A stretch of 64,000 nt of DNA from Rhizomys pruinosus (Eukaryota; Chordata; Mammalia; Rodentia; Spalacidae): assembly GCA_009823505.1 (NCBI GenBank), contig VZQC01002907.1, forward strand, positions 1,843,439 through 1,907,438. The letters run 5' to 3'. Below are positions 1 to 11,100 of the stretch, in pieces; position 1 is the first letter of the stretch, and the number at the start of each line of letters is the position of its first letter. Made by a program: the position numbers and the translations under genes. Below the pieces are notes generated by a model. It did not search any database. It saw only the letters and a list, made by a program, of their open reading frames with translations, and had not been told where the DNA came from.

Positions 1-625
1 ACACTTGGCTGCCACTGTTGCACAGTATCTCCAGGCTGTTGAGGTGTAGCTGATATTGACGGAGGAGACTTGCTTGTCTCAGGGAGACCAATATTTTGCT
101 GTATTGCTTTAGTGGCCTTTGGTAACGCTCTCTAGCATTTCAGAGGCCAGTTGTATGGTAGCAAGTGACGTCTCATAACATTTTTCATGCTCACACCAGG
201 TCTTCGACAACAGGGACTTATTGCCTTTCTCCTTGCATATATCCCACTTATAGGCAAAAGGCCTTTATAATTTGGGGGGGTTTGAATCCCCTAGCCAACA
301 TCTCCTAGGCAGAATAATTCATTGCTGATGTCAGAGCTTTCCTGTAGTAATATATTTTGCTTAATTACACAATTATAAACACTTTTCTGTTGAATTTGGC
401 TCTTAGATAAGAATATATCCTCAAGTTCTAGCCATGCTATATGTCAATTAGTAAAGGGTGCCTGTTTTATAGGAAATTACCACTGTAAAAATTGGCTCTA
501 GTTTACAGTTAGGGAGTGGTTTCATTACCATCATGTTTTTCTTTTTCCTATAAAGGGGAGAGGTAGGAAGGTTTCTCAGTATCTGGAAGGTAAACTTCAT
601 TAGGGCCCATTATACTTGGATTTTT
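1..625 (-). mobile_element. L1 3'-UTR-like module (unnamed), truncated by window edge
   Basis: Positions 1-360, read on the minus strand, match 6420-6785 read on the plus strand at high identity. Positions about 520-620 also match 22690-22790 in the same orientation. No open frame is preserved. A longer copy at 6400-7466 ends in an A-rich tail, and its distal half is homologous to the L1 3'-UTR segments at 11413-11953 and 31997-32229. I therefore infer an unusually long L1 3' UTR rather than a separate element. The right boundary with the old L1 near 625 is approximate. Confidence 0.55.
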
Positions 626-751
626 TTAACCTGCCACTTTTTTGTTATTTCTTCTCATCTGATAGATTTGGGTTTTGTTTGTTATTTCCTTTCCAGAGTC
701 TTGAGTTGCATTGTTAAGTCATTTATTTGCACCCCTTCTGATTTTTTAAAT

Positions 752-1914
752 TTATTTATTTATATATATATTTTTTATCAAATCTAGACCCATGTCCACC
801 CATCCCCCCACCCCTCCAGAGCTCATACATTCTGCCAAACATGCTTTACATCTATTTCTCAGTCTTTCTCAGTATTCTCCATGTGGAAGTTCACTGTTTT
901 GAGCAGAAGTTCACTGTTTCAGTCAGTTCTTTGATGCAGTCCATTCTGTTGTTGTTGTTGTGTTGTTGCTTCCAATATGCATCACTCCCAACTGCTTTGG
1001 ACAAAAGCTCAAGGGGCCGTGCACAAGAAATACTTACAACTAGGTAATTGGCACTAGCATCCACAGATGAGTGATACCATTCATCGTTTGTTTTTCTGGG
1101 ACTGTCTTACTTCACTCAGCATGATGTCCTCTAGCTCCAGCCATTTTTCTGCAAAGCTCATGATGTTGTCTTTCTTTACTGCTGCATAGAACTCCATTGT
1201 GTAGATGTACCACATTTTCTCTATCCATTCATCAGTTGAGGGGCATTTGGGTTGGTTCCAGCTCCTTGCTATTATGAAGAGAGCTGCAATAAACATGGCC
1301 GTGCATGTATATCTGCAGTGGGGTGAGTCTTGAGGGTACATGCCTAGGAATGGTATGGCTGGGTCAAGTGGCAAGTTCATTCCAAGTCTTCCAAGGGTTC
1401 TTCACACTGCTTTCCATAGTGGCTGTATGAATTTACATTCCCACCAGCAGTGGATGAGTGTTCCCTTTTCCCCACAACCTCTCCAAGCACTGGTATCATT
1501 TGTTTTCTTGATCCTAGCCAGTCTTATTGGTGTAAGATGATATCTTAAAGTGATTTTGATTTTCATTTCCTTAATGATTAGTGATGTTGAACACTTCTTA
1601 AGGTGTTTCTCAGCCATCTCTAATTCCTCACTTGTGAAGTCTCTGTTCAGCTCTATGCTCCATCTATTGAGTGGGTCATTTGTTTTCTTTCTTCTTTGTT
1701 TTTTGAGTAGTTTATATATTCTGGAAATCAATGCTTTGTCAGATGTTTCTGTGGTGAAGGTTTCTTCCAACTCTGTGGGGTTTCTCTTCACTTCCTTGAT
1801 TGTTTCTTTTGATGTAAAGAAGCTTTTGAGTTTAATGAGGTCCCATTTGTCAATTGTTGACCTTAATTCTTGTGCTGCTGTCTGATTGAGGAAGTCTTTT
1901 CCTACTCCTACCCG
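752..1914 (-). mobile_element. 5'-truncated younger L1 (ORF2 C-terminus plus 3' UTR), minus strand
   Basis: It is flanked by a near-perfect TSD: TTCTGATTTTTTAAAT at 736-751 and TTCTGATTTTTAAAT at 1915-1929. On the minus strand it encodes the last ~260 residues of ORF2, including the HCWWEC cysteine/histidine motif, ending in SQKNKR near 1081. The 3' UTR (about 1080-790) carries a (CAA)n-like stretch and a G-rich segment, then an A/T-rich tail. A small compensated shift near the Cys motif turns the usual KCW into SAW, losing the first Cys. It is inserted inside the old L1 ORF2. Confidence 0.88.
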
Positions 1915-2675
1915 TTCTGATTTTTAAATGCAGGTACTTAGAGCTACAAATTTCCCTCTTAGGACTTCTTTTAAAGTGCCCAGTAGTTTTGTTGTGTTGT
2001 ATTATCCTTTTCATTTAGTTTCAGGAATACTTATCTTTCTTAACTTTCTCATTCAGGAATGTGTTGTTTACAATGAGTTTGTGTAGTTGTGTATTACTAG
2101 ACCTTCTTTTGGTGTAGATTTTAAGTTTTATTGCATTGTGGTCTGATAGAATGCATGGAATTATTTAATTTTTTTATTTGTTGAGGTTTGTTTTGTGCCC
2201 CAGTATATGGTCACTTTTAGAGAAATTTCCATGGGCTGCTGAATAGAAAGTATATTCTTTGATGCTTGGATGGAATATTTGGTGGGTGTCTGTTACATCC
2301 TTTTGGTGTGTGGTATCACTTAATTCCAAAGTCTCAGTGTTTATTTTTGTCCAATTGGCCTATCTATTGGAGATAGTGGGGTGTTGAAGTCCCCTACTAT
2401 TACTGAGTTGGGGTTACTCTGTCTTAAAATCCTCTTTTTATAAAATTGGGTACACACGAGTTTGGTGCATATTTGTTCATGATTGTGATATCTTCTTGGT
2501 CAATCGTTGCTTTGAAAAAAATGATCCTCTTTATCTGTTCTTGTTAGTTTTGGTTTGAAGGCTCTTCTGTTAGGTGTTAGAATTGCAACCACTGCTTGTT
2601 TCCTAGAGCCATGTTTGGAATTTTTTCCCATCTTTCACCTTAAGGAGGTGCCTACAACAATGCACACAACAAATA

Positions 2676-2891
2676 TATTTTTTATTTATTTATTTTAATT
2701 TTTATGCGACTTAGTGTTATGCCTGCATGTGTGTAAATGCATCCTTCAGTGCCTGTGGAGTACAGAAGCGGGTGTTGAATCTTCTGCAACTGGAGTTATG
2801 TACAGACAGTTGTTTTCCATTATGTGGGTGCTGAGATTTAAACCCAAGTCTTCTGCAAGAAGTGTTCTTAACTACTGAGTCATCTCTCCAG
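2676..2891 (-). mobile_element. B2-family SINE, minus strand, inside old L1 ORF2
   Basis: On the minus strand it reads as a diverged tRNA-derived head starting near the CTCCAG/CTGGAG box, with the promoter region, the CCTCTT-like body and an A/T-rich 3' tail. The L1 endonuclease sequence resumes on either side. Diverged, no obvious clean TSD. Confidence 0.8.
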
Positions 2892-3039
2892 TATTTCTTT
2901 TTTTGATTTTTATTGGATTTTTATTTTTTATTTTTTCTTAATCCATTCAACTACCCTGTCTTTTGAATAGGGAGTTCAGGGCATTGAAATTATTGAGAGG
3001 CAGGTACTGGTTCCCATCACTTTAATCTCTGTTCACATT

Positions 3040-4215
3040 CTTGATCTAATTTTGTGTTTCCACAGGTTTACTGTCATTTACTTTCTATTGCCTCTTTGTT
3101 CAGTCCTTTGTATTGCTTTGAGTATTCTTTGAAGGGCTGGTTTGGTGTACATGAATTCTTTCAGCCTGTTCATGTCATGGAAGATTTTTAATTTTCCTTC
3201 AACTATAATAGACATTTTTGTAGGTAAAGTATTCTGGGTTGGTATCTATGGCGATTTAGAACTTGGTCAGAAAAAAAAAGAACTTGGTCTAGGCTCTTCT
3301 GGCTTTCATAGTATGCATTGAAAAGTCAGCTGTAATTCTGATGAGTTTTATTTGTGACTTGTTTTTCCTCTTGCAGCTTTCAATATTATGTCTTTTTTTT
3401 TTTTTTTTTTTTGTTTTGTCTTTTCGAGACAGGGTCTCCCTGTAGCCCCAGCTGTCCTGGAACTCACTCTGTAGACCAGGCTGGCCTTGAGCTCACAAAG
3501 ATCCACCTGCCTCTGCCTCCCAGGTGCTTGGATTAAAGGCATGCACCACCACACCTGGCTATATTATATCATTTTTTCTGGATATTCAGTGTTTTATTAT
3601 GATCTGCCATGGGGAGTTTCTTTTCTGGTCCTGTCTTTTTGGAGTTCTATGTGCTTCTTGAATGTCTTTCCTTAATTTGAGGAAATTTTCTTCTATAATC
3701 CTGTCGAAGATCTGGTCAGTACCATTCATCTAAGATTCTTCTGCTTACTCTATGTCTATGTGTAAATTTGATCTTTTCATAGTCTCCCAGATCTCCTGCA
3801 TATTCCATTTCTGTGTAAATATTTTTTCTCATGTTCTTTGCTTGAGTGGTTCAATTCTTCAAATTTATCATCTAATCTTGATATTCTAGTTTTTATTTCA
3901 TTCATTCTATTGGTGAGGCTTTCTCTTGTCATTTCAAATTGGCTTATTGAGTTTTTCAGATCTGTTTTAATTTTAGCCTGAGTTTTCTTCAATATTTCTA
4001 TCTCTTTCATGAATTCAGTCAGAAGTTTATCCCCATCTTCTCGTGTGTTCTTTAAATCTGTAGAATTCTTTGATCATATTTATGACTGTTCTTTTAAATT
4101 CTGTGTCCTGGATTATCTCTGTGTGGTTCTCATTATAGAACTCTTCTATAGGACTGGTGGTATTTGGGGAGAACATATAATTTTGGTTTTTCATATTATT
4201 ATTACTATTTTTCAT
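3040..4215 (-). pseudogene. L1 ORF1 remnant (RNA-binding chaperone of L1 RNP), disrupted
   Basis: The remnant starts with a Met at about 4215. Its N-terminal part is followed by a coiled-coil stretch (about 4010-3780) containing heptad-like runs such as IEILKKTQAKIKTDL and RISRLDDKFEELNHS. The RRM/C-terminal-domain region then shows recognisable pieces, for example an ILKAARGK-like segment at about 3348-3380 and a PRILY-like segment further downstream. A B1 SINE (about 3391-3560) sits inside the C-terminal domain and several stops break the frame. In live L1s this protein trimerises and binds L1 RNA; this copy is dead. Confidence 0.75.
3391..3560 (-). mobile_element. B1 SINE, minus strand, inside L1 ORF1
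   Basis: An antisense B1 with an 18-bp T run, followed by the GAGACAGGGTCTCC... to ...CACCACACCTGGC consensus. A short ATATTAT repeat on both sides (about 3384-3390 and 3561-3568) looks like the TSD. It interrupts the ORF1 C-terminal domain of the old L1. Confidence 0.92.
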
Positions 4216-4879
4216 TGTGGCTTTAGCATGTGAATTTCTTTGGTTGTATGTGATTCCGGTATGAGGTTCAAGCTTTCCTTTGTTGAGTGGATATCTGATT
4301 CTGTTTATATTACTGCTATACCTTGGTTGCTTTCTGATTGGTTATGAAAAGCTGGTTGGTCTAGGCTTCAGCTTCTCCTTTATGGTCTTACATTGGAGGG
4401 ACCAGATGGTTCTAGTCAGTCTACTCTGGGGCTCCCTGGGAGTGTGAAGTGGCTCTAGAATTTCTAGTTATAGAACGTCAAAACCTCAGATGACTAGTAC
4501 CAAGGTCTAAGGAGAGGAGAAGGAAGATGGATGCCTACTAGTCAATAGGGAAGTCTAAGCCCTGGAGCAGAGGAGGGACTTCAATTGGTTTCAAAGCAGG
4601 GGGGGAGCTCACCCTGCAGAGGTCGGGTGGGAGTCTTGTACTCTCAGGCAGTCTCCAAAGTTGTGGGTCCCTCCTAGCCAGCAGGGAAGCCTAGTCCTGG
4701 GGTAATGCAAGGGGCTGCAAATGGTCCCCAAAAGCAGGAAGATGGGCAACGGGCAATTTGGGAAGCTCACCTTACAAAGGCTGAGTCAGGTGAGAGAAAA
4801 TGTGACTTTTCCTCAGATTATGGACCTGACAGAGGTCTGTGATATGCCAAGAACTGTGCCAAGCTTTGCTCATACATTA

Positions 4880-5065
4880 CAGGTGGGATCTGTTGACATC
4901 CTGATTCTATAAATGAGAAGTGTGAGGCTTTACACAGGTGAAGTCACTTGCCCTGACGCTCTTAGATAGGACAAACCTATCTAAGGACAAACCTACCTAA
5001 GGCAACCTCTTAGATAGGTTCAAACCTAGAAACATCAGACTCCAACCTCCATATTCTTAATCACG
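4880..5065 (-). repeat. MIR relic, minus strand, with small internal reiteration
   Basis: It shows the antisense MIR signature: an ATAAATGAGAAG...GAGGCTT segment, then AGTCACTTGCCC. At about 4963-5025 the motif CTTAGATAGG...CAAACCTA is locally reiterated in both orientations, a small slippage or hairpin-prone patch not expected in MIR. Confidence 0.55.
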
Positions 5066-5548
5066 TCATAAGCTTTATCTTCCTAAGTCTGATTTGGGAC
5101 AAGACACATCTCAAAAAGACGAATAAAAGCTCCAGGGTCTACAAGCCTGAGCGCAATTTCGTTGAATGAATAAACATATCTACAGATTATAATGAAATGT
5201 TATCACCAGGGAGTGAGGAGTCAGAGAAACAGGAAAGGGCCAGGAGGCTCAGATCCCTAAGCCTTCCTGCTGGAAACCTCCTGGTGGTGGATGCATGCGG
5301 ATGGTGTAGGCAAGAGGCAGGCATGGAAAGACCCCTGAAAGAGATGCCTGCTGCTCTGGATCTAATGAAGGCAGGTAGTTTTCTGATTAGTATTTTTCTC
5401 TTCAGAGTTCTCTGGGGAAAACTATATTGACCAGTGGTCCCAAGTATTCAGCCCACTTGGAAATAAGATCATTCATTGAAACGAATACTGCTGAATCCTG
5501 ATGACAGGTATGACTTCTTGTTTAGGAACCCATTGGGAAGCTGCAGAT
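5066..5548. other. Intergenic stretch, no feature recognised
   Basis: A mixed-composition sequence with a 77-codon frame (5197-5430, plus) that resembles no family I know and has no splice or start context to support it. I see no repeat or gene here. Confidence 0.5.
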
Positions 5549-5970
5549 GATGAGTTAAGTCTTTTTTTTTTTTTTTTGGTTTTTACTTTTTTTTTATTGA
5601 TGTTTTGTGTATTTCATACATCATTTTCCAATTCAGTTCAGGCATATATCCCCTTCCCTTCCCCCCACTCCACCCCTACCCATCCCAGATCATGCATTCT
5701 GCCATAACTTTTCTGCATCTTTCTCTGTTTTTTTTTTTTGTTTTGTTTTCATTTTTTTAACAATAGGTGATAATCTGTTAGTACAAGCATCCTTCATGTA
5801 AAACCAATTTGCGAGCAGTTGTGCCCAAACCCACACAGCTCATGGGTTCCACCATCCAACAAGGGGGGGGGGCTTGTATGTTCAATCAAGTTGATCAAAT
5901 GAGTGTCCAGTCTATATTGTTGTAGTTTCACCATTCACCCCAATCTTAGCCCTTACATTCTACTCTTAGC

Positions 5971-6050
5971 CGCCTGGTGGGTGCTGGGGATCGAACCCGG
6001 GTCCTGAAGAGTGCGGTGCCTCTTAACCGCTAGGCTATTCTCCAGCCCCC
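5971..6050 (-). mobile_element. B2 SINE head fragment, minus strand
   Basis: Only the tRNA-like head of a B2 is present in antisense (GGTGCTGGGGATCGAACCCGG through CTCCAGCCCC). The B2 body and tail are missing. It joins L1 3' UTR on the left to L1 ORF2 on the right, so a deletion must have removed both the B2 body and the ORF2 C-terminal region. Confidence 0.85.
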
Positions 6051-6399
6051 AAGCTTTTTTTAACACCTTAAATAGCCCTGTAGTATAGTTTCTATGTCTG
6101 GGAGAGCGATCCCCCTGTATTGCTCTTTCACCAGAGTTGCTTTGCTATTCGGGGTCTTTTGTTTTTCAAGAAATTGAGATTTTTTTCCAGTTTTTTTTTT
6201 TTTCTTTGGATTTTATTGGGATCCATTCAATCTGTACACAGTTTGGGTACATGCTTGTAGCAATTCAAAGGCAGAGAGAGGAGCAACTATCCTCAAGCAC
6301 CCTAGGAAAGAAGCTAATAAAAATATAAAACAGGATAGGAATCAGAGACTAAAAGTCGAAATGGATAATAAGGTGAAAGGAAAAACCATCTTTCAATTT

Positions 6400-7466
6400 A
6401 ACCCTAATATATTAATATTATTAAGCAAAATATATTATACAGAGAAGCTCTGATATCAGAATGAATTATTCTGCCTAGGAGATGTTGGCTAGGGGATTCA
6501 AACCCCTCCCCAAATTATAAAGGCCTTTTTCCTATAAGTGGGATATATGCAAGGAGAAAGGCATAAGTCCCTTTTGTCGAAGACCTGGTGTAAGCACATG
6601 AAAAATGTTATAGACTGTCACTTGCTAGCGTACAACTGGCCTCTGAAATGCCTAGAGAGGATTACCAAAGGAACCTAAAGCAATACAGCAAATATTGGTC
6701 TCCCTGAGAAAAAAGACTCCTCCGAAATATCAGCTACACCTCAACAGCCTGGAATACAGTGCAACAGTGGCAGCAAGTGTCTATATTATATCCCAAACTA
6801 TTTGGCTATTAGCTCCTCCTGGAGAAATAACTCAAGCGATGCCACAAGCTTATGTCTTCTAGTGGTTAGGAGATTTTATAAGCCACAATAAGATTGTCAC
6901 CCTTTATAGAGAAACCACAGTTTGCGGATTGAGCATACCATCCAAGCATCTGTTGTCTATGCTCACAGCTTAGCTTGACACAATAATGGTACTGCTAAAT
7001 GCCTGTACATCCAATAGCTTTGGCTTTGTTAGTATGATTGAAAAGGTATCACTGGAAAGCTGTCAACCCAGTGAAAGGAAACACTGAACAGACCAAGAGT
7101 CCAAAATGACAACTCCAAAGAAATTAGGACTGTTTTCTTCTCACACACTTGTGCCCCTTTTCCCAAAGCCTAGGAACAAACGGGAAGAGGAGGCGTGGTA
7201 GATTGTAAGGGCTGTGGAGAGATAGGGGTGAATCATGAGACTATAGAATATAGTCTGGACACCTGATGATCAACATGCCTGTGCATCACAGCTTCTCCAA
7301 CTGGACTATGGGAACCTTGGGTTGTTCAAAATTTGGACATAGATATCTTGCAAAATGCACCAATACTAATTGTATTGACATACTGAGTAACATCATTGTT
7401 ATGGCAAACAACTGTGTCATTGTATTGTAGAATCCTTAAAAATAAAATAAAAAATTAAAAAAAAAA
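6400..7466 (+). mobile_element. Long L1 3'-UTR-like insertion with A-rich tail, inside L1 ORF2 start
   Basis: It separates two parts of an L1 ORF2 start region and ends in an A-rich tail (about 7434-7466). A diverged flanking repeat (GAAAAACCATCTTTCAATTT... near 6381-6415 and the related stretch after 7467) looks like an old TSD. The first ~360 bp match window positions 1-360 inverted. The region about 7060-7300 is homologous to the antisense of 11700-11953, and 7270-7440 to the antisense of 32020-32210, both in L1-type insertions. It has no ORF. Confidence 0.65.
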
Positions 7467-7469
7467 AGA

Positions 7470-9872
7470 AAAACAATCTATCTCTTCAATATAAGCCTAA
7501 TATTAATGGGCTGAAACTCCCAATCAAAGGCATAGACTGGGAGAATGGATTAGGAAACAAAATCCATCCATATGCTGTTTGCAAGAAACCCATCTCAATT
7601 TCAAGGACAGCACACCAACTTTAAGGTGAAGGAATGGAAGAAAATATTCCAAGCAAATGGTACCAAAAGAAGCAGGTGTCGCTATGCTAATATCAGACAA
7701 ATAGACTTCAAAGCAAAAGAAATCAAAAAGACAAAGAAGGCCATTATATCTTCATTAAAGGAACAATCGACGAGAAGATATCAAATCATGAATATATATG
7801 CACCAAATGCTGCACACCAAACTTTGTAAAGACAACTCTTCAGGATCTCAAGGCTCAGGTTAAACCCAGCACACTAATAGTGGTGCGGACTTCAATACCC
7901 CACTAAATCCTTTAACAGATCAAAAGGACAAAGATAACAGAGAGACATCTGAACTGAATGATACAATTCACCAAATGGACCTCACAGATCTATCAGAATA
8001 TTCCACCTAAACACCAAGAAAATCACTTTCTACTCAGCACCCACTGGAATTTCTCCAAAATAGATCATATACTGGGACACAGGGAAAAATTCAACAAATA
8101 CAAAAAGATTGAAATATCTCATGCATTCTTTAAACCACAGTGCAATAAAACTCAATATCAACACCTAAAATAAACCCTACAACCTACAAGGACACATGGA
8201 GACTAAAACAACACTCTTTCTGAATAATGTGAATGTGTCGAAGGAAGAAATAAAGAAAGAAATAAAAACATTCCTGGAACTGAATGACAATGATAAACAA
8301 CCAGCAAAACCTATGGACACTTTAAAAGCAGTCTAAAGCCGGAAAGTTTATAGCTCTAAGTGCCTACATTAAAAAAACAGAAAGAGCAAAAGTGAACGAT
8401 GTGACACTCCAGCTAAAGTACTTGAGAGACAACAACAAATGAACCCAAAAAACAGCAGACAAGAGAAATAACAAAATTCAGAGCAGAGATCAATGAAATG
8501 AAACAAAGAAAACCATACAATAAAAAATCAATGAATCCAAAAGCTGGTTCTTTTGAGAGAATAAACAAGATAGACAGACCTCTAGCCCAGTTAACCCAAA
8601 GAAAAGAAGGAACAACTCAAATCAATAGAATCTGTGTGAAAGGGGAAATATCACAACAGAAAATGAAAAGATCCAGACAATCATACGGAATTAATTTCAA
8701 AAACTTATACTTTACTAAGTTTGAAAACCTAGAAGAAATGGATGAATATCTGAAATCTTGGCATCACCAAAGCTCACCAAGAAGAGACGACAGCTTAAAC
8801 AGACAATAATATTGAGAAATTGAAGATGTAATAAGAACCTCAACTAAAAAAATGCCCAGGCCAAGAGGTTTCACAGCAGAATTCTATAAAATATTTCAAA
8901 AGACTTACAACCATTAATATTCAAGTTGTTTTAGAAGGATACAGAGGGAGTTTCTCCCAGATTCCTTATATGAAGCAAGCATCACTAATACCAAAACCAG
9001 GCAAAGATGCAACTAAAAAAGAGACTATAGACCCATCTCCCTAAATGAACGCAGATGCAAAATTCTAAATAGGATACTGGCAAATCGCATACAGATCCAC
9101 ATCAAGAAGATCTCCACAATGACCAAGTTGGATTCATACCAGAGTGGCAGGGATGGTTCAACATACGAAATCAATAAATATCATCAACGTATATAACGGA
9201 CTGAAAGACAAAAACACACCATCATCTCAACTGATGCGGAAAAAGCCTTTGACAAAATCCAGCATCCGCGTTAATGTTTAAAGTCCTAGAGGAACTGGAT
9301 TTGGAGGGATCATACCTTAATGTAATCAAAGCCATATACAGGAAACCCAAAGCTAATATCATCCTAAATGGGGAACGACAGAAAGCATTCCCTTAAGGGT
9401 AGGAACTCAGCAAGGCTTGTCCCCTGTCACCTCTCCTTTCAACATAGTGCTTGAATCCTTGCTAGGGCAATAGAAAGAAAGACGAAATAAGGAGTCTAAT
9501 AGGAAAAGAAGAAGTTCAAACTATCCCTTTTTTGCTGATAATAGTGATACTTCTACAGGGATGCAAAAAACTCCACCAAGAAACCCTAGAAAATGATTAG
9601 GAGCTTCAGTAAGGTGGCAGGATACAAAATAAACCTAGAAAAATCAGTAGCCTTTCTCTACACCAACAGTAGGCAACTGAAGAAGGAATACAAGGAGACC
9701 TTCCCACTCACAATAGCCTCAAAAACAATAAAATCCCTAGGAACAAACCTAACCAAAGACACCAAGGACCTCTACAACAAAGTTTTAAACCTCTGAAGAA
9801 GGAAATTGAAGAAGACATCAGAAGATGGACGAACCTCCCATGCTCGTGGATTGGGAAAATAAATATAGTAAA
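7470..9872 (+). pseudogene. L1 ORF2 remnant: endonuclease and reverse-transcriptase domains, plus strand
   Basis: Conceptual translation in shifting frames gives the endonuclease domain (QANG, NIYAPN, SKIDHILGH-like motifs at about 7640-8085), the linker (INKIDRPLAQL at about 8560) and the RT core (DAEKAFDKIQ-like and GTRQG-like motifs at about 9230-9420, SKVAGYKIN at about 9605-9630). The catalytic FADD motif reads FADN here (about 9530-9543). Multiple frameshifts and stops. It ends abruptly at the right TSD because it is the inverted half of a twin-primed insertion. Confidence 0.85.
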
Positions 9873-9934
9873 GATGAGTTAAGTCTTGTGGGACTTAAGT
9901 GGGAGGCACAGCTGCCCGACTTCCCAGTGGAGTG

Positions 9935-10090
9935 GATATAAGACCTTGGTTTTACTGGACCTCAGTTACAGTAGAATTGGATTAAATAAATCAGACTTTA
10001 CCTCAGTACTGTTGTGAGGACCAAATGAGCCAGTGAGTGTAAAATACTGAGCCCAGTGACTGGCTTAAGGAAACCGTTCTATGGCAGAGA
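9935..10090 (+). repeat. MIR relic, plus strand
   Basis: It carries the MIR 3' signature: CTCAGT...TGTTGTGAGGACCAAATGAG...TGAGCCCAGTGACTGGC. Short and diverged. Confidence 0.6.
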
Positions 10091-10094
10091 ACTC

Positions 10095-10555
10095 TTGCTA
10101 TAATAATGTAATTTGCATATGATCTCATTAATATGTGGAATATAAAATAGTCTCATAGAGACAGTAGAAGGGTGGTTGTCAGGGCTTGAAGGATAAGGCA
10201 AATTGGGAAGAGTTAGTCAAAAGGAAAGAGTTTCAGATACACAAGATGAATAAATTCTAGAGATTTCCTAGGCAACATCCTGCTTATGTTTATAATAAAA
10301 CCATATTATAGGCTTCAAAGTTGTAAACAATATGGATGTCACACTAAGTGTAACTACCAAAATCACAAACACAAAATAATAGTAACAGCAAATGGGAGTA
10401 CTAGGAAACCTTTGGAAATGACAAGTATATCTATTGTCTTGATTGTGGTGATGGTATCTTGAGCATATTCCTGTATCCAAAGTCACCAAATGGTATGCAT
10501 TAAGTATAGGCAGTGTTTTGTACATAAGCTACATTTCAATGAAACTGTTAATATA
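10095..10555 (+). mobile_element. Ancient L1 (L1M-type) 3' end, plus strand
   Basis: The sequence GATCTCATTAATATGTGGAA, then an AAGGGTGGTTGTCAGGGCT segment, GATGAATAAATTCTAGAGAT, and CTTGATTGTGGTGATGGTAT follow the order of mammalian L1M 3' ends. Old; no coding capacity. Confidence 0.7.
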
Positions 10556-10564
10556 ATAATATGT

Positions 10565-10640
10565 TAGAGAATGAGGATCTGATGTCCTCTTCTGGCCTCT
10601 AAGATCATCTGCACTCATATGCACACACACAATTTTTTTA
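10565..10640 (+). mobile_element. B2/B3 SINE 3' fragment, plus strand
   Basis: The segment GATCTGATGTCCTCTTCTGG, then TGCACTCATATGCACACACA and an A/T stretch, is the 3' half of a B2/B3-type SINE; the head is missing. Confidence 0.6.
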
Positions 10641-11088
10641 AATCTTGAAAAACAATGGTAAGAACGATCACATGATTCTCCAGTGGCCTGTCTATATTAT
10701 CCGTTTCTCTGAAGTTTCTAGTGTCTCCCAGGAGGTATTGCATGCTATTCATTGTAAGTAAATAAAGGAACACTCTGGCTTTGTGCATTAGCCTCACGAC
10801 CATGGTCGATATGTGTTCACCATTGATTGCAGAATCTGCATCTTCCATGCTGACACATCCAATTGCAACTCTGCAAGGTCAAGTTCTGTCCCCAGACCAC
10901 AGAGCGTCTGATGTGTACCACAAATGGATCAAGATTCTAGATGTTGAGGTTTAAGCTAAAACCAGAGGGAAGAGTACTCCAGCCTTAAGAATTACTTTAA
11001 ATACCACAGTGGGCATGTAAGTACTCTTATTCATTGTTCACTGGAGATAGATATTTTACAGATATTCTTTTTTTTAACTATTCAGTAT
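10641..11088. other. No feature recognised
   Basis: Mixed-composition sequence with no family resemblance I can support. The 77-codon frame on the minus strand (10615-10848) has no recognisable domain. Confidence 0.4.
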
Positions 11089-11100
11089 TTTTAAACAATT

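Larger units (their letters stand above)
626..4790 (-). mobile_element. Old L1, minus strand: 5' UTR, ORF1 and first part of ORF2, with nested insertions
   Basis: Read on the minus strand the order is that of an L1: a 5'-UTR-like segment (about 4790-4220), an ORF1 remnant (about 4215-3040), then ORF2 endonuclease and linker sequence (about 2950-1930 and 735-626). Three later insertions interrupt it: a B1 in the ORF1 C-terminal domain, a B2 in the ORF2 endonuclease region and a younger L1 at 752-1914. Frames are broken by many indels and stops, so it cannot be active. The reverse-transcriptase half of ORF2 is missing; the left neighbour is a 3'-UTR-like module in the same orientation. Confidence 0.8.
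5564..9872. mobile_element. Twin-primed (5'-inverted) L1 insertion with 15-bp TSD
   Basis: A perfect 15-bp TSD, GATGAGTTAAGTCTT, lies at 5549-5563 and 9873-9887. From the left the insertion has a T run, antisense L1 3' UTR (about 5575-5970), a B2 head (5971-6050) and antisense ORF2 just downstream of the RT core (about 6051-6255). It then switches to sense-strand L1 (from about 6256), running through ORF2 to the INIVK-like point at the right TSD. The antisense ORF2 piece picks up where the sense piece stops. That is the signature of twin priming. The ORF2 C-terminal portion is absent between the B2 head and the 3' UTR, and a second insertion splits the sense part (6400-7466). Confidence 0.88.

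Noticed and set aside
7470..9872. Possible live reverse transcriptase gene
   Set aside because: Many frameshifts and stops, FADN instead of FADD, truncated at the TSD, no C-terminal domain.
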